A stretch of DNA of 15,570 nucleotides, taken from assembly GCA_012719335.1 (NCBI GenBank), contig JAAYAO010000058.1, forward strand, positions 1-15,570, written 5' to 3'. A model generated the notes under the pieces. It saw only the letters and a list, made by a program, of their open reading frames with translations. It had not been told where the DNA came from and did not search any database. The position numbers were made by a program, and so were the translations under genes. This document shows positions 5,775-12,383 of the stretch, one piece after another. Position 1 is the first letter of the stretch. Each line of letters begins with the position of its first letter. Source of the DNA: Propionibacterium sp. (lineage in GTDB: Bacteria > Actinomycetota > Actinomycetes > Propionibacteriales > Propionibacteriaceae).

Positions 5775-6581
5775 ATGCGCTCCCCCGACGACGCCCTGCC
5801 CAGCCTCAGCCGATCGGTGGCCGGACGGGTGGCGATCATCACCGGCGCAGCCAGCGGGATGGGTCGCGCCACCGCCCTGTTGCTGGCTGCCGAGGGAGCC
5901 CGGGTGGTGGTGGCCGACCGAAACACCGAGGGTGTGCAACGGGTGGTCGCCGAGATCGCCGAGCATTACGGCCCCGACCTGGCCCTGGGTGTGCCCTGTG
6001 ACGTGGCCGAACGAGCGGATCTGCAGCGCGTGGTGAACGAGACCGTCGCCTGGGCCGGTCGGCTGGACATCGTGGTGAACAACGCGGGCACCTCCAGGCG
6101 CAACAGCACGGTGCAGGACGAGGACGAGTTCGAGGCCGCCTGGCAACACGTTCTGGACGTCAACCTGACCGCGCAGATCCGGCTCGTCCGTTTCGCCCTG
6201 CCCCATCTGTTGGAGTCCGACGCCGGCCGGGTGGTGAACATCTCCTCCACCGAGGCGATGATCACCCAGCGCGGGGTGCTGTCGTACTCGGCCTCCAAGG
6301 CCGGCATCGTCGGGCTCACCAAGGCGCTGGCGGTGGATCTGGGTTACCACGGCATCACGGTGAACTGCATCTGCCCCGGCCCCGTCGACACCCCGATGAC
6401 CCGGGTGGCCTACGACCCGCAGGTGCAGGCGGCCTATGCGAAGGCGCGCACCGCCGTCCGGCGTTACGGCTTGCCCGAGGAGGTCGCCCAGATGACTCTC
6501 AATCTGTGCCTGCCGGCGTCCTCTTTCACCACCGGTGCAATCATCCCGGTCGATGGCGGGCTGACGGCCCGACACACCTGA
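5775..6581 (+). CDS. Short-chain dehydrogenase/reductase (SDR)
   Basis: 268 aa, classical SDR, probably an NAD(H)-dependent alcohol/ketone oxidoreductase. Cofactor motif TGAASGMG at 23-30; D48 (VVVADRN) at the end of strand 2 favours NAD(H) over NADP(H). NNAG is at 102-105. The catalytic tetrad is N130, S158, Y171 and K175 (YSASK). The C-terminal PGPVDTPM and PVDGG motifs are typical. The start at 5775 has GGAGAGG at ideal spacing. The substrate cannot be told; the protein resembles the large FabG/3-hydroxyacyl or sugar dehydrogenase-like group, and the neighbours give no pathway clue. It follows tRNA-Gly on the same strand and might be reached by read-through. A 7-bp hairpin lies after its stop (6597-6620). 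Confidence 0.93.
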   Translation: MRSPDDALPSLSRSVAGRVAIITGAASGMGRATALLLAAEGARVVVADRNTEGVQRVVAEIAEHYGPDLALGVPCDVAERADLQRVVNETVAWAGRLDIVVNNAGTSRRNSTVQDEDEFEAAWQHVLDVNLTAQIRLVRFALPHLLESDAGRVVNISSTEAMITQRGVLSYSASKAGIVGLTKALAVDLGYHGITVNCICPGPVDTPMTRVAYDPQVQAAYAKARTAVRRYGLPEEVAQMTLNLCLPASSFTTGAIIPVDGGLTARHT

Positions 6582-6596
6582 TTCGGGAGGTCGTGC

Positions 6597-6620
6597 CGGA
6601 GGCTGCCGCAGTGGCCTCCG
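6597..6620 (+). terminator. Hairpin after the SDR gene
   Basis: CGGAGGC (6597-6603) pairs perfectly with GCCTCCG (6614-6620), loop 10 nt, beginning 16 bp after the SDR stop. There is no T-run. A modest terminator candidate. Confidence 0.35.
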
Positions 6621-6626
6621 CGGGGC

Positions 6627-6632
6627 TAGCAT
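6627..6632 (+). promoter_or_regulatory. Candidate -10 box for the glycosyltransferase gene
   Basis: TAGCAT fits TANNNT and would start transcription near 6639, about 35 nt before the ATG. No good -35 is visible, and TAGGTA nearer the gene is an alternative. Confidence 0.3.
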
Positions 6633-6674
6633 GTGCGTCAGCAGCCAGCTTTTCGACTGTGATGTAGGTACCCC

Positions 6675-7499
6675 ATGAAGATCTCCTTTTGCACCACCTG
6701 CAAGGGACGCACCCACCATCTTCGACAGACCCTGTTGGCCAATCTGCGCCACAACGTCGACTGGAACCGGCCCGAGGACGTGGAGTTCGTCGTCCTCGAC
6801 TACTCCAGCGACGACGGCCTGATTGAGTGGCTGACCACCGACCCCCGGCTGCAGCCCTACCGACGAGCGGGCATTCTGCGGTTCGCCTCCGCCCCCGGGC
6901 AGACCCATTTCCGGCATTCGCACGCCAAGAACATGGCGCACTTCCTGGCCACCGGCGATTACGTGTGCAACCTGGACGCCGACAACTTCACCGGCCCCGG
7001 TTTCGCCCAGTACCTGCGCTCGGTGTTCAAGGCCTGGCCGTGGGCGATCGTGGCCACCGACCGCTTCGACAAGCGCCTCAACGCCGGCCTCTACAAGGGG
7101 TCGATGGGGCGGGTCGCGCTGAGCTACGGCTCGTTCGCGATGCTCGGCGGCTACGACGAATCCGACCGCTTCCGGGGCTGGGCCGGGGAGGATTCCGACC
7201 TGGTGATCCGGGCGGTGCGGTACCGGATGCGGCCGGTGTTCATCCGGGACCGGAAGTTCCTGCGGGTGGTGCTGCACAGCGATCTGGAGCGGATCGTGCA
7301 CACCGAACACAGCGATGCCTCGGCCGAGTTGGCCCGGATCGCCGCCCTCGACGGCAGCCAGATGACCCCGATCCTGAAATACCTGGTGAACCGGGCGGTG
7401 GCGCCGCGGGTGGCCAACCGGGGCGTCCCGCCGGGGGCCGGGGAGATAGTGTGGCACGACGTGACCACCCAACCGTGGGAGGTCGAAGCAGTCGGCTGA
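6675..7499 (+). CDS. Glycosyltransferase, family 2-like (GT-A fold)
   Basis: 274 aa, no signal peptide or membrane segment, so probably a cytoplasmic sugar transferase. It begins with the GT-A strand KISFCTTCKGR (2-12). VVLDYSSDDG (39-48) follows, then SHAKNMA (82-88), and the metal/nucleotide-sugar motif LDADN (100-104) carrying the DxD-type D101-A-D103. GGYDESDRFRGWAGEDSDL (158-176) resembles the GWGxEDxD acceptor/catalytic motif of galactosyltransferase-like GT2/GT7C enzymes. Donor and acceptor sugars are unknown. It stands 22 bp upstream of ilvE on the same strand, and the two may be co-transcribed although no functional link is evident. Only a weak AGG precedes the ATG, and another start is not evident. 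Confidence 0.85.
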   Translation: MKISFCTTCKGRTHHLRQTLLANLRHNVDWNRPEDVEFVVLDYSSDDGLIEWLTTDPRLQPYRRAGILRFASAPGQTHFRHSHAKNMAHFLATGDYVCNLDADNFTGPGFAQYLRSVFKAWPWAIVATDRFDKRLNAGLYKGSMGRVALSYGSFAMLGGYDESDRFRGWAGEDSDLVIRAVRYRMRPVFIRDRKFLRVVLHSDLERIVHTEHSDASAELARIAALDGSQMTPILKYLVNRAVAPRVANRGVPPGAGEIVWHDVTTQPWEVEAVG

Positions 7500-7521
7500 T
7501 CGGGTAGTTCGGAAGGGTTTC

Positions 7522-8607
7522 ATGAGTCGTTTTCCGCTGTTCCCCCATCCGCACCCCACCCCCGCCGACGAGCGTGCCGCGATCGTGGCCGACCCGGGGT
7601 TCGGCACCCGGTTCACCGACCACATGGCGCTGGCCACCTGGACGGCCGGCACCGGTTGGGCCGACCGTCGCGTCACCGCCTACGCACCTTTCACCCTGGA
7701 CCCGGCCACGGCCGTCCTGCATTACGCCCAGGAAGCCTTCGAGGGCTTGAAGGCCTTCGCCCACCCGGACGGGTCGGTGTGGGCGTTCCGGCCGGAACGC
7801 AACGAGGCGCGGTTGGCCGATTCCTGTGCCCGGATGGGTCTGCCGAGGTTGGACGAGGGCGACATGCTCGCCTCGATCACCGCGCTGGTGAACGCCGATC
7901 GGGCATGGGTGCCCACCGGTGGTGAGGCCAGTTTGTACCTGCGCCCGTTCCTGTTCGCGTCGAACACCGGCATGTCGGTGCAGGCCGCGACCGAGGTGAC
8001 CTACTGCTGTATTGCCAGCCCGTCCGGGCCCTACTTCGGTGGGGACGGGGTGCAGCCGGTGGACATCTGGTTCGCCACCGACTACATCCGGGCCGCTCCC
8101 GGGGGCACCGGGGCGGCCAAGTGCGGCGGCAACTATGCCGGGTCGATGGCGGCCCAACTCGAGGCCGAGCGGCACGGGTGCTCCCAGGTCGGGTTCGTGG
8201 ATGCGGTCGAACGGCGGTACGTCGAGGAGCTGGGCGGGATGAACCTGTTCGCGGTGACCTCCGACGGGCAGTTGATCACCCCGAATCTCACCGGCACGAT
8301 CCTGCCCGGGGTCACCCGCAGTGCGATCCTGGAGTTGGCCGGGGACGTCGGGCTGACCGCGGTGGAGCGTCCGATCGAACTGCGGGAACTGCGCTCCGGG
8401 GCCGACGACGGCACGATCACCGAACTGTTCGCCTGCGGCACCGCCGCGGTGATCACCCCGATCGGCCGGATCGCCGACCTCGACGGTGAACACGTGATCG
8501 CCGGCGGACGCCCCGGCGAGATCACCCTCACCCTCCGCGGCATCCTGACCGACATCCAATACGGTCGCCGACCCGACGCCCACGGCTGGCTGACCCGCCT
8601 GGTCTGA
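7522..8607 (+). CDS. ilvE: Branched-chain-amino-acid aminotransferase
   Basis: 361 aa, fold-type IV PLP enzyme. It transfers amino groups between Leu/Ile/Val and 2-oxoglutarate, the last step of their synthesis and the first of their breakdown. Landmarks: HYAQEAFEGLKAF (67-79), YLRPFLFASN (139-148), the PLP lysine K200 in GAAKCGGNYAGS, VGFVDAVERRYVEELGGMN (223-241), TPNLTGTILPGVTR (253-266) and ELFACGTAAVITPI (301-314). Length matches actinobacterial and eukaryote-type BCATs (about 360). The ATG at 7522 has GGAAGGG at 7511-7517. It converges on the minus-strand small-protein cassette, with only 76 bp between. Confidence 0.96.
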   Translation: MSRFPLFPHPHPTPADERAAIVADPGFGTRFTDHMALATWTAGTGWADRRVTAYAPFTLDPATAVLHYAQEAFEGLKAFAHPDGSVWAFRPERNEARLADSCARMGLPRLDEGDMLASITALVNADRAWVPTGGEASLYLRPFLFASNTGMSVQAATEVTYCCIASPSGPYFGGDGVQPVDIWFATDYIRAAPGGTGAAKCGGNYAGSMAAQLEAERHGCSQVGFVDAVERRYVEELGGMNLFAVTSDGQLITPNLTGTILPGVTRSAILELAGDVGLTAVERPIELRELRSGADDGTITELFACGTAAVITPIGRIADLDGEHVIAGGRPGEITLTLRGILTDIQYGRRPDAHGWLTRLV

Positions 8608-8645
8608 CTTCTGGCAGGACGCTTCACCTCCCGATGGGTACGACG

Positions 8646-8658
8646 CGGGCAGAGCCCG
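8646..8658. terminator. Small hairpin between convergent ilvE and the 63-aa gene
   Basis: CGGGC, loop AGA, GCCCG in the 76-bp gap between two convergent stop codons. It is short and lacks a T-run. Only its position argues for a shared terminator. Confidence 0.3.
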
Positions 8659-8683
8659 GGCCAGCCGACGTTCGGGGGCGGGG

Positions 8684-8875
8684 TCAGTCCTTCTTCTTGT
8701 CCTTGGATTCCTTGAGGGCTCCGGCGACACCGCCGGCCACGCCCCAGAGCAGGAAACCGCCGGGCAGCAGCATGCCGGCCGCGGCCCCGATCACCGCTCC
8801 GCCGACCACGCTCTCGTGACCGTCGATCGCCTTCTTGACCTTGTTCCCGACATCCTTGAGCAGATCGTCAGCCAT
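8684..8875 (-). CDS. Small glycine-rich membrane-associated protein (unrecognised)
   Basis: 63 aa, ATG at 8875 overlapping the regulator gene upstream by 8 nt. Layout: an amphipathic, charged N-terminus (MADDLLKDVGNKVKKAIDGH); a hydrophobic Gly/Ala-rich stretch at about 23-54 (SVVGGAVIGAAAGMLLPGG followed by FLLWGVAGGVAGAL) with glycine-zipper spacing, enough for one long or two short membrane segments; then a very basic tail KESKDKKKD. It is the third gene of a three-gene cassette with a membrane protein and a winged-helix regulator. It might be a membrane stress or modulatory peptide. No function is assigned. A longer frame back to 8953 would overlap the regulator gene more and begins with low-quality sequence. 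Confidence 0.75.
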   Translation of the reverse strand: MADDLLKDVGNKVKKAIDGHESVVGGAVIGAAAGMLLPGGFLLWGVAGGVAGALKESKDKKKD

Positions 8876-9212
8876 CGGATTCTCCTTCGTCACCGGTTGG
8901 CCCCATTGTGGCCGACGGCGACAACTCCGCGATGGCCCGCAGGGCATCCACATGTCGGGACCAGACCTCGCGGACCTCGGGGGTCAACGACAACCAAGTG
9001 CGCGGACGCTTGCCCACGTAGCCCTTCTTGATCCGCACCAGACCGGCCGCCTCCAACTGCGAGGCCTGCCGGCTCAGCACCGAGTCGCTGATCTGCAGGT
9101 GGTCGCGGATGCTGGCGAAGTCGGCCTGTTCGGCCACCGCCAGCGCCGCCACCAGGGAGAACCGCACCGGATGGGTGAGGTGCTCGTTGAGCTCATTGCG
9201 CGGGTGTGTCAT
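8868..9212 (-). CDS. Winged-helix transcriptional regulator (MarR/ArsR-like, HTH_34 type)
   Basis: 114 aa, ATG at 9212. The stop of the membrane gene overlaps it by 4 nt (ATGA). It begins HLTHPVRFSLVAALAVAEQA (11-30). The HTH FASIRDHLQISDSVLSRQASQLEAAGLV (32-59) and the wing KKGYVGKRPRTWLSLTPE (62-79) follow, then one dimerisation helix (REVWSRHVDALRAIAEL). This is the compact winged-helix family (Pfam HTH_34, from memory) often paired with a small membrane protein. There are no cysteine or histidine clusters for metal sensing. It most likely represses its own operon at the palindrome 9679-9709. The C-terminal 16 residues are acidic and probably disordered. Confidence 0.88.
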   Translation of the reverse strand: MTHPRNELNEHLTHPVRFSLVAALAVAEQADFASIRDHLQISDSVLSRQASQLEAAGLVRIKKGYVGKRPRTWLSLTPEVREVWSRHVDALRAIAELSPSATMGPTGDEGESDG

Positions 9213-9661
9213 CGCCGGGCTTCCGCTATCGCTCCGGACGCGGTCAGGATGGTGATCCCGCCGGCCACCGCGAAGTGCCACACCAGGTTGCCGGCGAAGA
9301 CCGTCGTCCCGAGGGCGATGCCGGCGACCCAGAGCAGCGACCAGGCCACGGTGATGAAATTCCATCGCGCGGAGAATCCGCGCTTGGTGGTGCGCCCGAA
9401 GACGCTCATCATCACCATCGAAATCCCCAGCCAGACCAGAAACACCGCCATTACCGCCAGGGCCGCGGTGCGTCCGGCGTGATCGGTGGCCAGGCCGAGG
9501 CCGACCATCGCCATCGCCGAGGCGGCCCCCATCACCATCAAGGCGGCGATTTGCGGCCAGGATGCGCCGGCGCTGGTACTCGCCCCGACCTGCTCGGCCC
9601 GCTCCAATAGTTGCCGGGCCTGCGCCGAACCGACCCGGCCCTCGTTCTCGGTGCTATCCAT
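9209..9661 (-). CDS. Four-helix integral membrane protein (unrecognised)
   Basis: 150 aa. The cytoplasmic-looking N-terminus (about 1-35, with QARQLLERAEQVGAS) is followed by four hydrophobic segments at about 37-57, 66-87, 101-119 and 122-143, in the pattern two helices, a basic loop (FGRTTKRGFSARWN), two helices. It is first in the cassette, its stop overlapping the regulator start by 4 nt, so the two are probably translationally coupled. The ATG at 9661 is preferred because GGAGGG lies 7 nt upstream; a GTG directly before it at 9664 is possible. Such DUF-type proteins accompany HTH_34/PadR-like regulators in actinobacteria; no transport or enzymatic signature is seen. Confidence 0.85.
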   Translation of the reverse strand: MDSTENEGRVGSAQARQLLERAEQVGASTSAGASWPQIAALMVMGAASAMAMVGLGLATDHAGRTAALAVMAVFLVWLGISMVMMSVFGRTTKRGFSARWNFITVAWSLLWVAGIALGTTVFAGNLVWHFAVAGGITILTASGAIAEARR

Positions 9662-9678
9662 CACAAAACCCTCCGAGT

Positions 9679-9740
9679 GAAAGTTGTTTCCTTTTCGGAA
9701 ACTACTTTCGCAGATACTTTCCGGTTTGGCAAGTACTTTC
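9679..9740. promoter_or_regulatory. Large palindromic operator with extra TACTTTC half-sites
   Basis: GAAAGTTGTTTCC (9679-9691), a 5-nt loop, and GGAAACTACTTTC (9697-9709) are 13-bp inverted arms with one mismatch. TACTTTC recurs in direct orientation at 9703-9709, 9715-9721 and 9734-9740, the last within the palindrome AAGTACTT (9731-9738). The block is strikingly AT-rich against its surroundings and lies just upstream of the membrane-protein/HTH cassette. A possible minus-strand promoter (TTGCCA 9732-9727, 17-nt gap, GAAAGT 9709-9704) overlaps it but is weak. Probable autoregulatory site of the winged-helix protein. Confidence 0.7.
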
Positions 9741-9798
9741 GAGAAACCCAGGCGGTAGTCCCTGCCTGCACGCGGTCACGGCTCACCAGCGTGGGGGG

Positions 9799-11286
9799 CT
9801 ACTGGGTGACCGGCAGGAGCAACCAGGCGGCCAGTTCCATCGGGTGGTCGACCCCGGCGAGGTATTGGGCCATCACCCAGCGGGACGCCTGGGTGGTGAT
9901 CGCGGAGGGGGAACTGTTCCAGTGCGGCACGATCCGCTCATCGACCAGCGACATCGCCGCGATCGCCTGGGTGGCGGTGCGCGGGTCGACCGGAAGCACC
10001 GTCGACAGCGGCATCCCCCACCCGAGCAGGCCGGCCACCCGTTCCACCAGATCGTCGTGCACCCAACCCCCGACGGCCGCCACTTCGAGGGCCAGAATCG
10101 CGTCCTGGGCGGTCCGGGGTGGGTTCATCGCGGTCAGTTCCAGGTCGGCGATCCGATCCAGATAGGGCTGCGGGTCGCCGTCCACCGCGAACACCCCGAC
10201 CACCGCCCGCACCAGGGCCGAGACCGCCCCGGGCACCGGCGTCAGGTGTTGCACCGCATCGGCCAATCTGTTCGCCCACGCCGGGTCACCGGTGCGGGCC
10301 AACTCCATCGCGCAGGCACCGACCACCAGCGGCTGCTCGGCCGCGCTGGTGGTGCGGATCGGCAGACGTTCCAGCACGTCGCCGGCATCGGCCACCCCGG
10401 CCGAAGCCCCGGTGGACAGGATCACCGCGTCCTCGGCGGCGAGCTCCTCCCCATCGGGGTGGGTTTCGACGATCGCCCGGGCCCAGTCCGGCACCAGGTC
10501 GTGGGGATGCCGGCCGAAGGCCAACGGCAGGGTGACCGTGCCGCGGGGGCCGTGCAGCAGCACCTCGTGGATCGCCCCGTGCGGCTCGGTGTTCGACAGC
10601 AGGGTGACCCCGTCCTCCTCGTCCACGACGATGTCGCCGACCGACCCGCGGGTCAGGCCGTGGTCGGGGGCGTTCACCCCGATCTCCCCGGACGCGGCGA
10701 CCCCGGTCACCGGCGGCAGCCAGCTCGGCAACAGGCCCTGGGCCTCGGCCACCCCGCCCAACTCCTGCACCGTCCAGGCGGTGACGTGGGTGGCACCGGG
10801 TTGCAGCCGGGCCGGCGGCACCTGCACTCCGCGGTCGGTGTCCACCGCCACCCCGCGACGCAGTGACCCGAACAACACCTGTTGGTCGTAGTGGTCGGCC
10901 GCCATCAGCCAACCCTCGGCGCCCAGGTGCCAGGTCCACACCGGGGCGGGTGGGGGCACGGCCACCCCCGGTTCGGTCTGCTCGATCAACCCCGAGTGCT
11001 GCACCGCGTCGGTGTGGGCCAGGTCGATGTGCGCTCCGGGCCAGTCGGCCCAATCACCGGACGAGGCGCTCAGCCGAATCTGCCAGGTGCGGTCGAAGGT
11101 GTGCCGCAGCTCCAGCCACACCCCCGGGTCACCGGCCGAGGGCCCGGCGAAGCGCACCTCGTCGACCTCGCGCGACATCTCGGCTCCGTCCAGCCAGCCG
11201 GTGGTCTCCCAGCGCAGCCCGCGGCATTCCACCCCGGCGGTGCCGTCGACCACCCAGCAGTCGAACCCGTCGTCATCGGTGAACAC
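9799..11286 (-). CDS. Unrecognised 495-aa protein, translationally coupled to nei
   Basis: Likely GTG start at 11286, overlapping the nei 3' end by 14 nt, with GGGGG about 8 nt upstream; the same frame is open further into nei but is probably its shadow. 495 aa, acidic, unusually rich in tryptophan (about 20), no signal peptide or membrane helix. The first half (about 1-260) looks beta-rich, with repeated strand-turn patterns (GVWLELRHTFDRTWQIRLSA, PVWTWHLGAEGWLMAADHYD). The second half (about 290-495) is helical with repeated Ala-rich hairpins (LVVGACAMELARTGDPAWAN, TAQDAILALEVAAVGGW). A beta-sandwich plus alpha-helical-repeat layout recalls carbohydrate-active or alpha-toroid enzymes, but I see no catalytic motif and assign no function. 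It is followed by a 137-bp gap before the next operon. Confidence 0.85.
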   Translation of the reverse strand: MFTDDDGFDCWVVDGTAGVECRGLRWETTGWLDGAEMSREVDEVRFAGPSAGDPGVWLELRHTFDRTWQIRLSASSGDWADWPGAHIDLAHTDAVQHSGLIEQTEPGVAVPPPAPVWTWHLGAEGWLMAADHYDQQVLFGSLRRGVAVDTDRGVQVPPARLQPGATHVTAWTVQELGGVAEAQGLLPSWLPPVTGVAASGEIGVNAPDHGLTRGSVGDIVVDEEDGVTLLSNTEPHGAIHEVLLHGPRGTVTLPLAFGRHPHDLVPDWARAIVETHPDGEELAAEDAVILSTGASAGVADAGDVLERLPIRTTSAAEQPLVVGACAMELARTGDPAWANRLADAVQHLTPVPGAVSALVRAVVGVFAVDGDPQPYLDRIADLELTAMNPPRTAQDAILALEVAAVGGWVHDDLVERVAGLLGWGMPLSTVLPVDPRTATQAIAAMSLVDERIVPHWNSSPSAITTQASRWVMAQYLAGVDHPMELAAWLLLPVTQ

Positions 11287-12106
11287 GTCGCACCCCCGTG
11301 CGGCCCGGGCGTTGACACCTCGGGCACCAGTACACCTGCCGTCCGGCCAGCGGGGTGGCACGCACCGTGGCACCACACACCAGACAGGGTTGGCCGGTGC
11401 GGCGGTAGACGTACACCTCACCGCCGTGGTCGTCCACCCGCGGGTCACGGCCCATCGCCTCGGGGGTGTGTTCCTCGGCGACCGTGTCGATCCGGCCGGT
11501 GCGCACCCCCTCGGTCATCAGCGCCACCAGGTCGTCCCAGATCCGGTTCCAGACCGTGCGCGGCAGCCGTTTGCCGGGCAGCATCGGGTCCACCCCGGCC
11601 CGGAACAGCACCTCGGCCCGGTAGATGTTGCCGGGGCCGGACACCACCGACTGCTCCAGCAGCAGGGCGGCGATCGGTTTCGCGGAGGCGTGGATCCGCC
11701 GCCGGGCGAGATCGGGGTCGGCGTCGGCCCGCAACGGGTCGGGGCCCAGGCCGGCGCGCACCGTCGCCACCCGGGCCGCATCGATCAGGGCGCAGGTTTG
11801 CGGGCCGCGCAGGTCGGCGACCTGTTCGTCGGTGCCGATCCGCAACCGCACCACCCCGCGCACCGGCTCGGGTTCGGTCAGGGTGAGGGTGCCGATCAGC
11901 CCGAGGTGGATGTGAATCCAGGCGTCGGGGTCGAAGGCGACGAAGAGGTGTTTGCCCCAAGCCTCGGCGCCGAGCAGCTCACGACCGTCCAGAACGGCGG
12001 CTTCGTCGGCGAACCGGCCCTGCGGTGAGGTCACCCGCACGACCCGTTGGGCGAAGTGCCGGTTCAGCTCATCGGCGAGTCGGTGCAGGACGTGTCCCTC
12101 CGGCAT
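11273..12106 (-). CDS. nei: Endonuclease VIII-like DNA glycosylase (Nei/Fpg family)
   Basis: 277 aa. Removes oxidised pyrimidines from DNA and cuts the abasic site. The start is fixed at 12106 because the mature N-terminus must be Pro-Glu: MPEGHVLHRL supplies P2 (Schiff-base nucleophile) and E3. K52 (WGKHLF), the H2TH region with VVSGPGNIYRAE (154-165, N160), and a C-terminal zinc finger C241-X2-C244...C261-X2-C264 with R256 complete the active site. It closely resembles mycobacterial Nei1 (Rv2464c, from memory: MPEGHTLHRL, SPQGRFAD, YVYRRAGEPC). The ORF is open 16 codons upstream, but that would bury the catalytic proline. The final 11 residues extend past the finger, and the stop overlaps the next gene. 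Confidence 0.95.
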   Translation of the reverse strand: MPEGHVLHRLADELNRHFAQRVVRVTSPQGRFADEAAVLDGRELLGAEAWGKHLFVAFDPDAWIHIHLGLIGTLTLTEPEPVRGVVRLRIGTDEQVADLRGPQTCALIDAARVATVRAGLGPDPLRADADPDLARRRIHASAKPIAALLLEQSVVSGPGNIYRAEVLFRAGVDPMLPGKRLPRTVWNRIWDDLVALMTEGVRTGRIDTVAEEHTPEAMGRDPRVDDHGGEVYVYRRTGQPCLVCGATVRATPLAGRQVYWCPRCQRPGRTGVRRVHR

Positions 12107-12167
12107 CGGCTCCCCCAGATCGCAGTCAACGGTGTCGCATTCAACGTGTGCCACCTAGGCTAGGGCC
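12107..12167. promoter_or_regulatory. Divergent promoter region nei / 57-aa gene
   Basis: 61 bp. For the + strand gene, TAGGCT (12156-12161) lies 6 nt before the ATG at 12168, indicating a leaderless transcript. For nei (minus strand) a weak TTGAAT - 17 nt - GATCTG and the ribosome binding site GGGGGAG, 3 nt before the ATG, can be proposed. Confidence 0.4.
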
Positions 12168-12341
12168 ATGTCCACCGGCCATGACGAACCCCGTCCCCGC
12201 GATTTCGGACGCGACGGCGTTTCCAGGCTGGTCAACGAAGACCGCGCAATGCGTGCCCGGGAGGTGTCCCGGCCCCGCCCCGAGGACGAGGCCGCCGCGG
12301 TGCGCGAGGCCGAGGAGATGCTGGCCCGCGCGCGGCGCTAG
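12168..12341 (+). CDS. Small charged protein, 57 aa (unrecognised)
   Basis: ATG at 12168, TAG at 12339-12341. 57 residues, about half charged. The N-terminus is MSTGHDEPRPRDFGRDGVSR; the C-terminal half (DEAAAVREAEEMLARARR) is a strongly predicted helix, and the middle is LVNEDRAMRAREVSRPRPED. It is soluble and has no cysteines. Coding support: strong G/C third-position bias, a well-placed -10 box, an intact frame filling the divergent gap beside nei, and a convergent terminator hairpin directly after the stop. Short proteins with an RDxGRDGVSRxVNEDRAMRAR-like look beside nei are familiar from actinobacterial genomes, but I cannot name a function. Confidence 0.72.
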   Translation: MSTGHDEPRPRDFGRDGVSRLVNEDRAMRAREVSRPRPEDEAAAVREAEEMLARARR

Positions 12342-12350
12342 GCGCGTACG

Positions 12351-12373
12351 CCGGACATCCGGCACCTGTCCGG
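12351..12373. terminator. Terminator-like hairpin between convergent genes
   Basis: CCGGACA (12351-12357) pairs perfectly with TGTCCGG (12367-12373), loop 9 nt; an alternative GCCGG/CCGGC hairpin (12350-12363) overlaps it. It sits in the 42-bp gap between the 57-aa gene stop and the convergent stop at 12384. No T-run. Confidence 0.5.
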
Positions 12374-12383
12374 GTGATGTCGG

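Noticed and set aside
5622..7676. Long minus-strand frames opposite the SDR and glycosyltransferase genes, and 7240-8730 opposite ilvE
   Set aside because: Shadow frames of well-supported + strand genes, with no recognisable domains.
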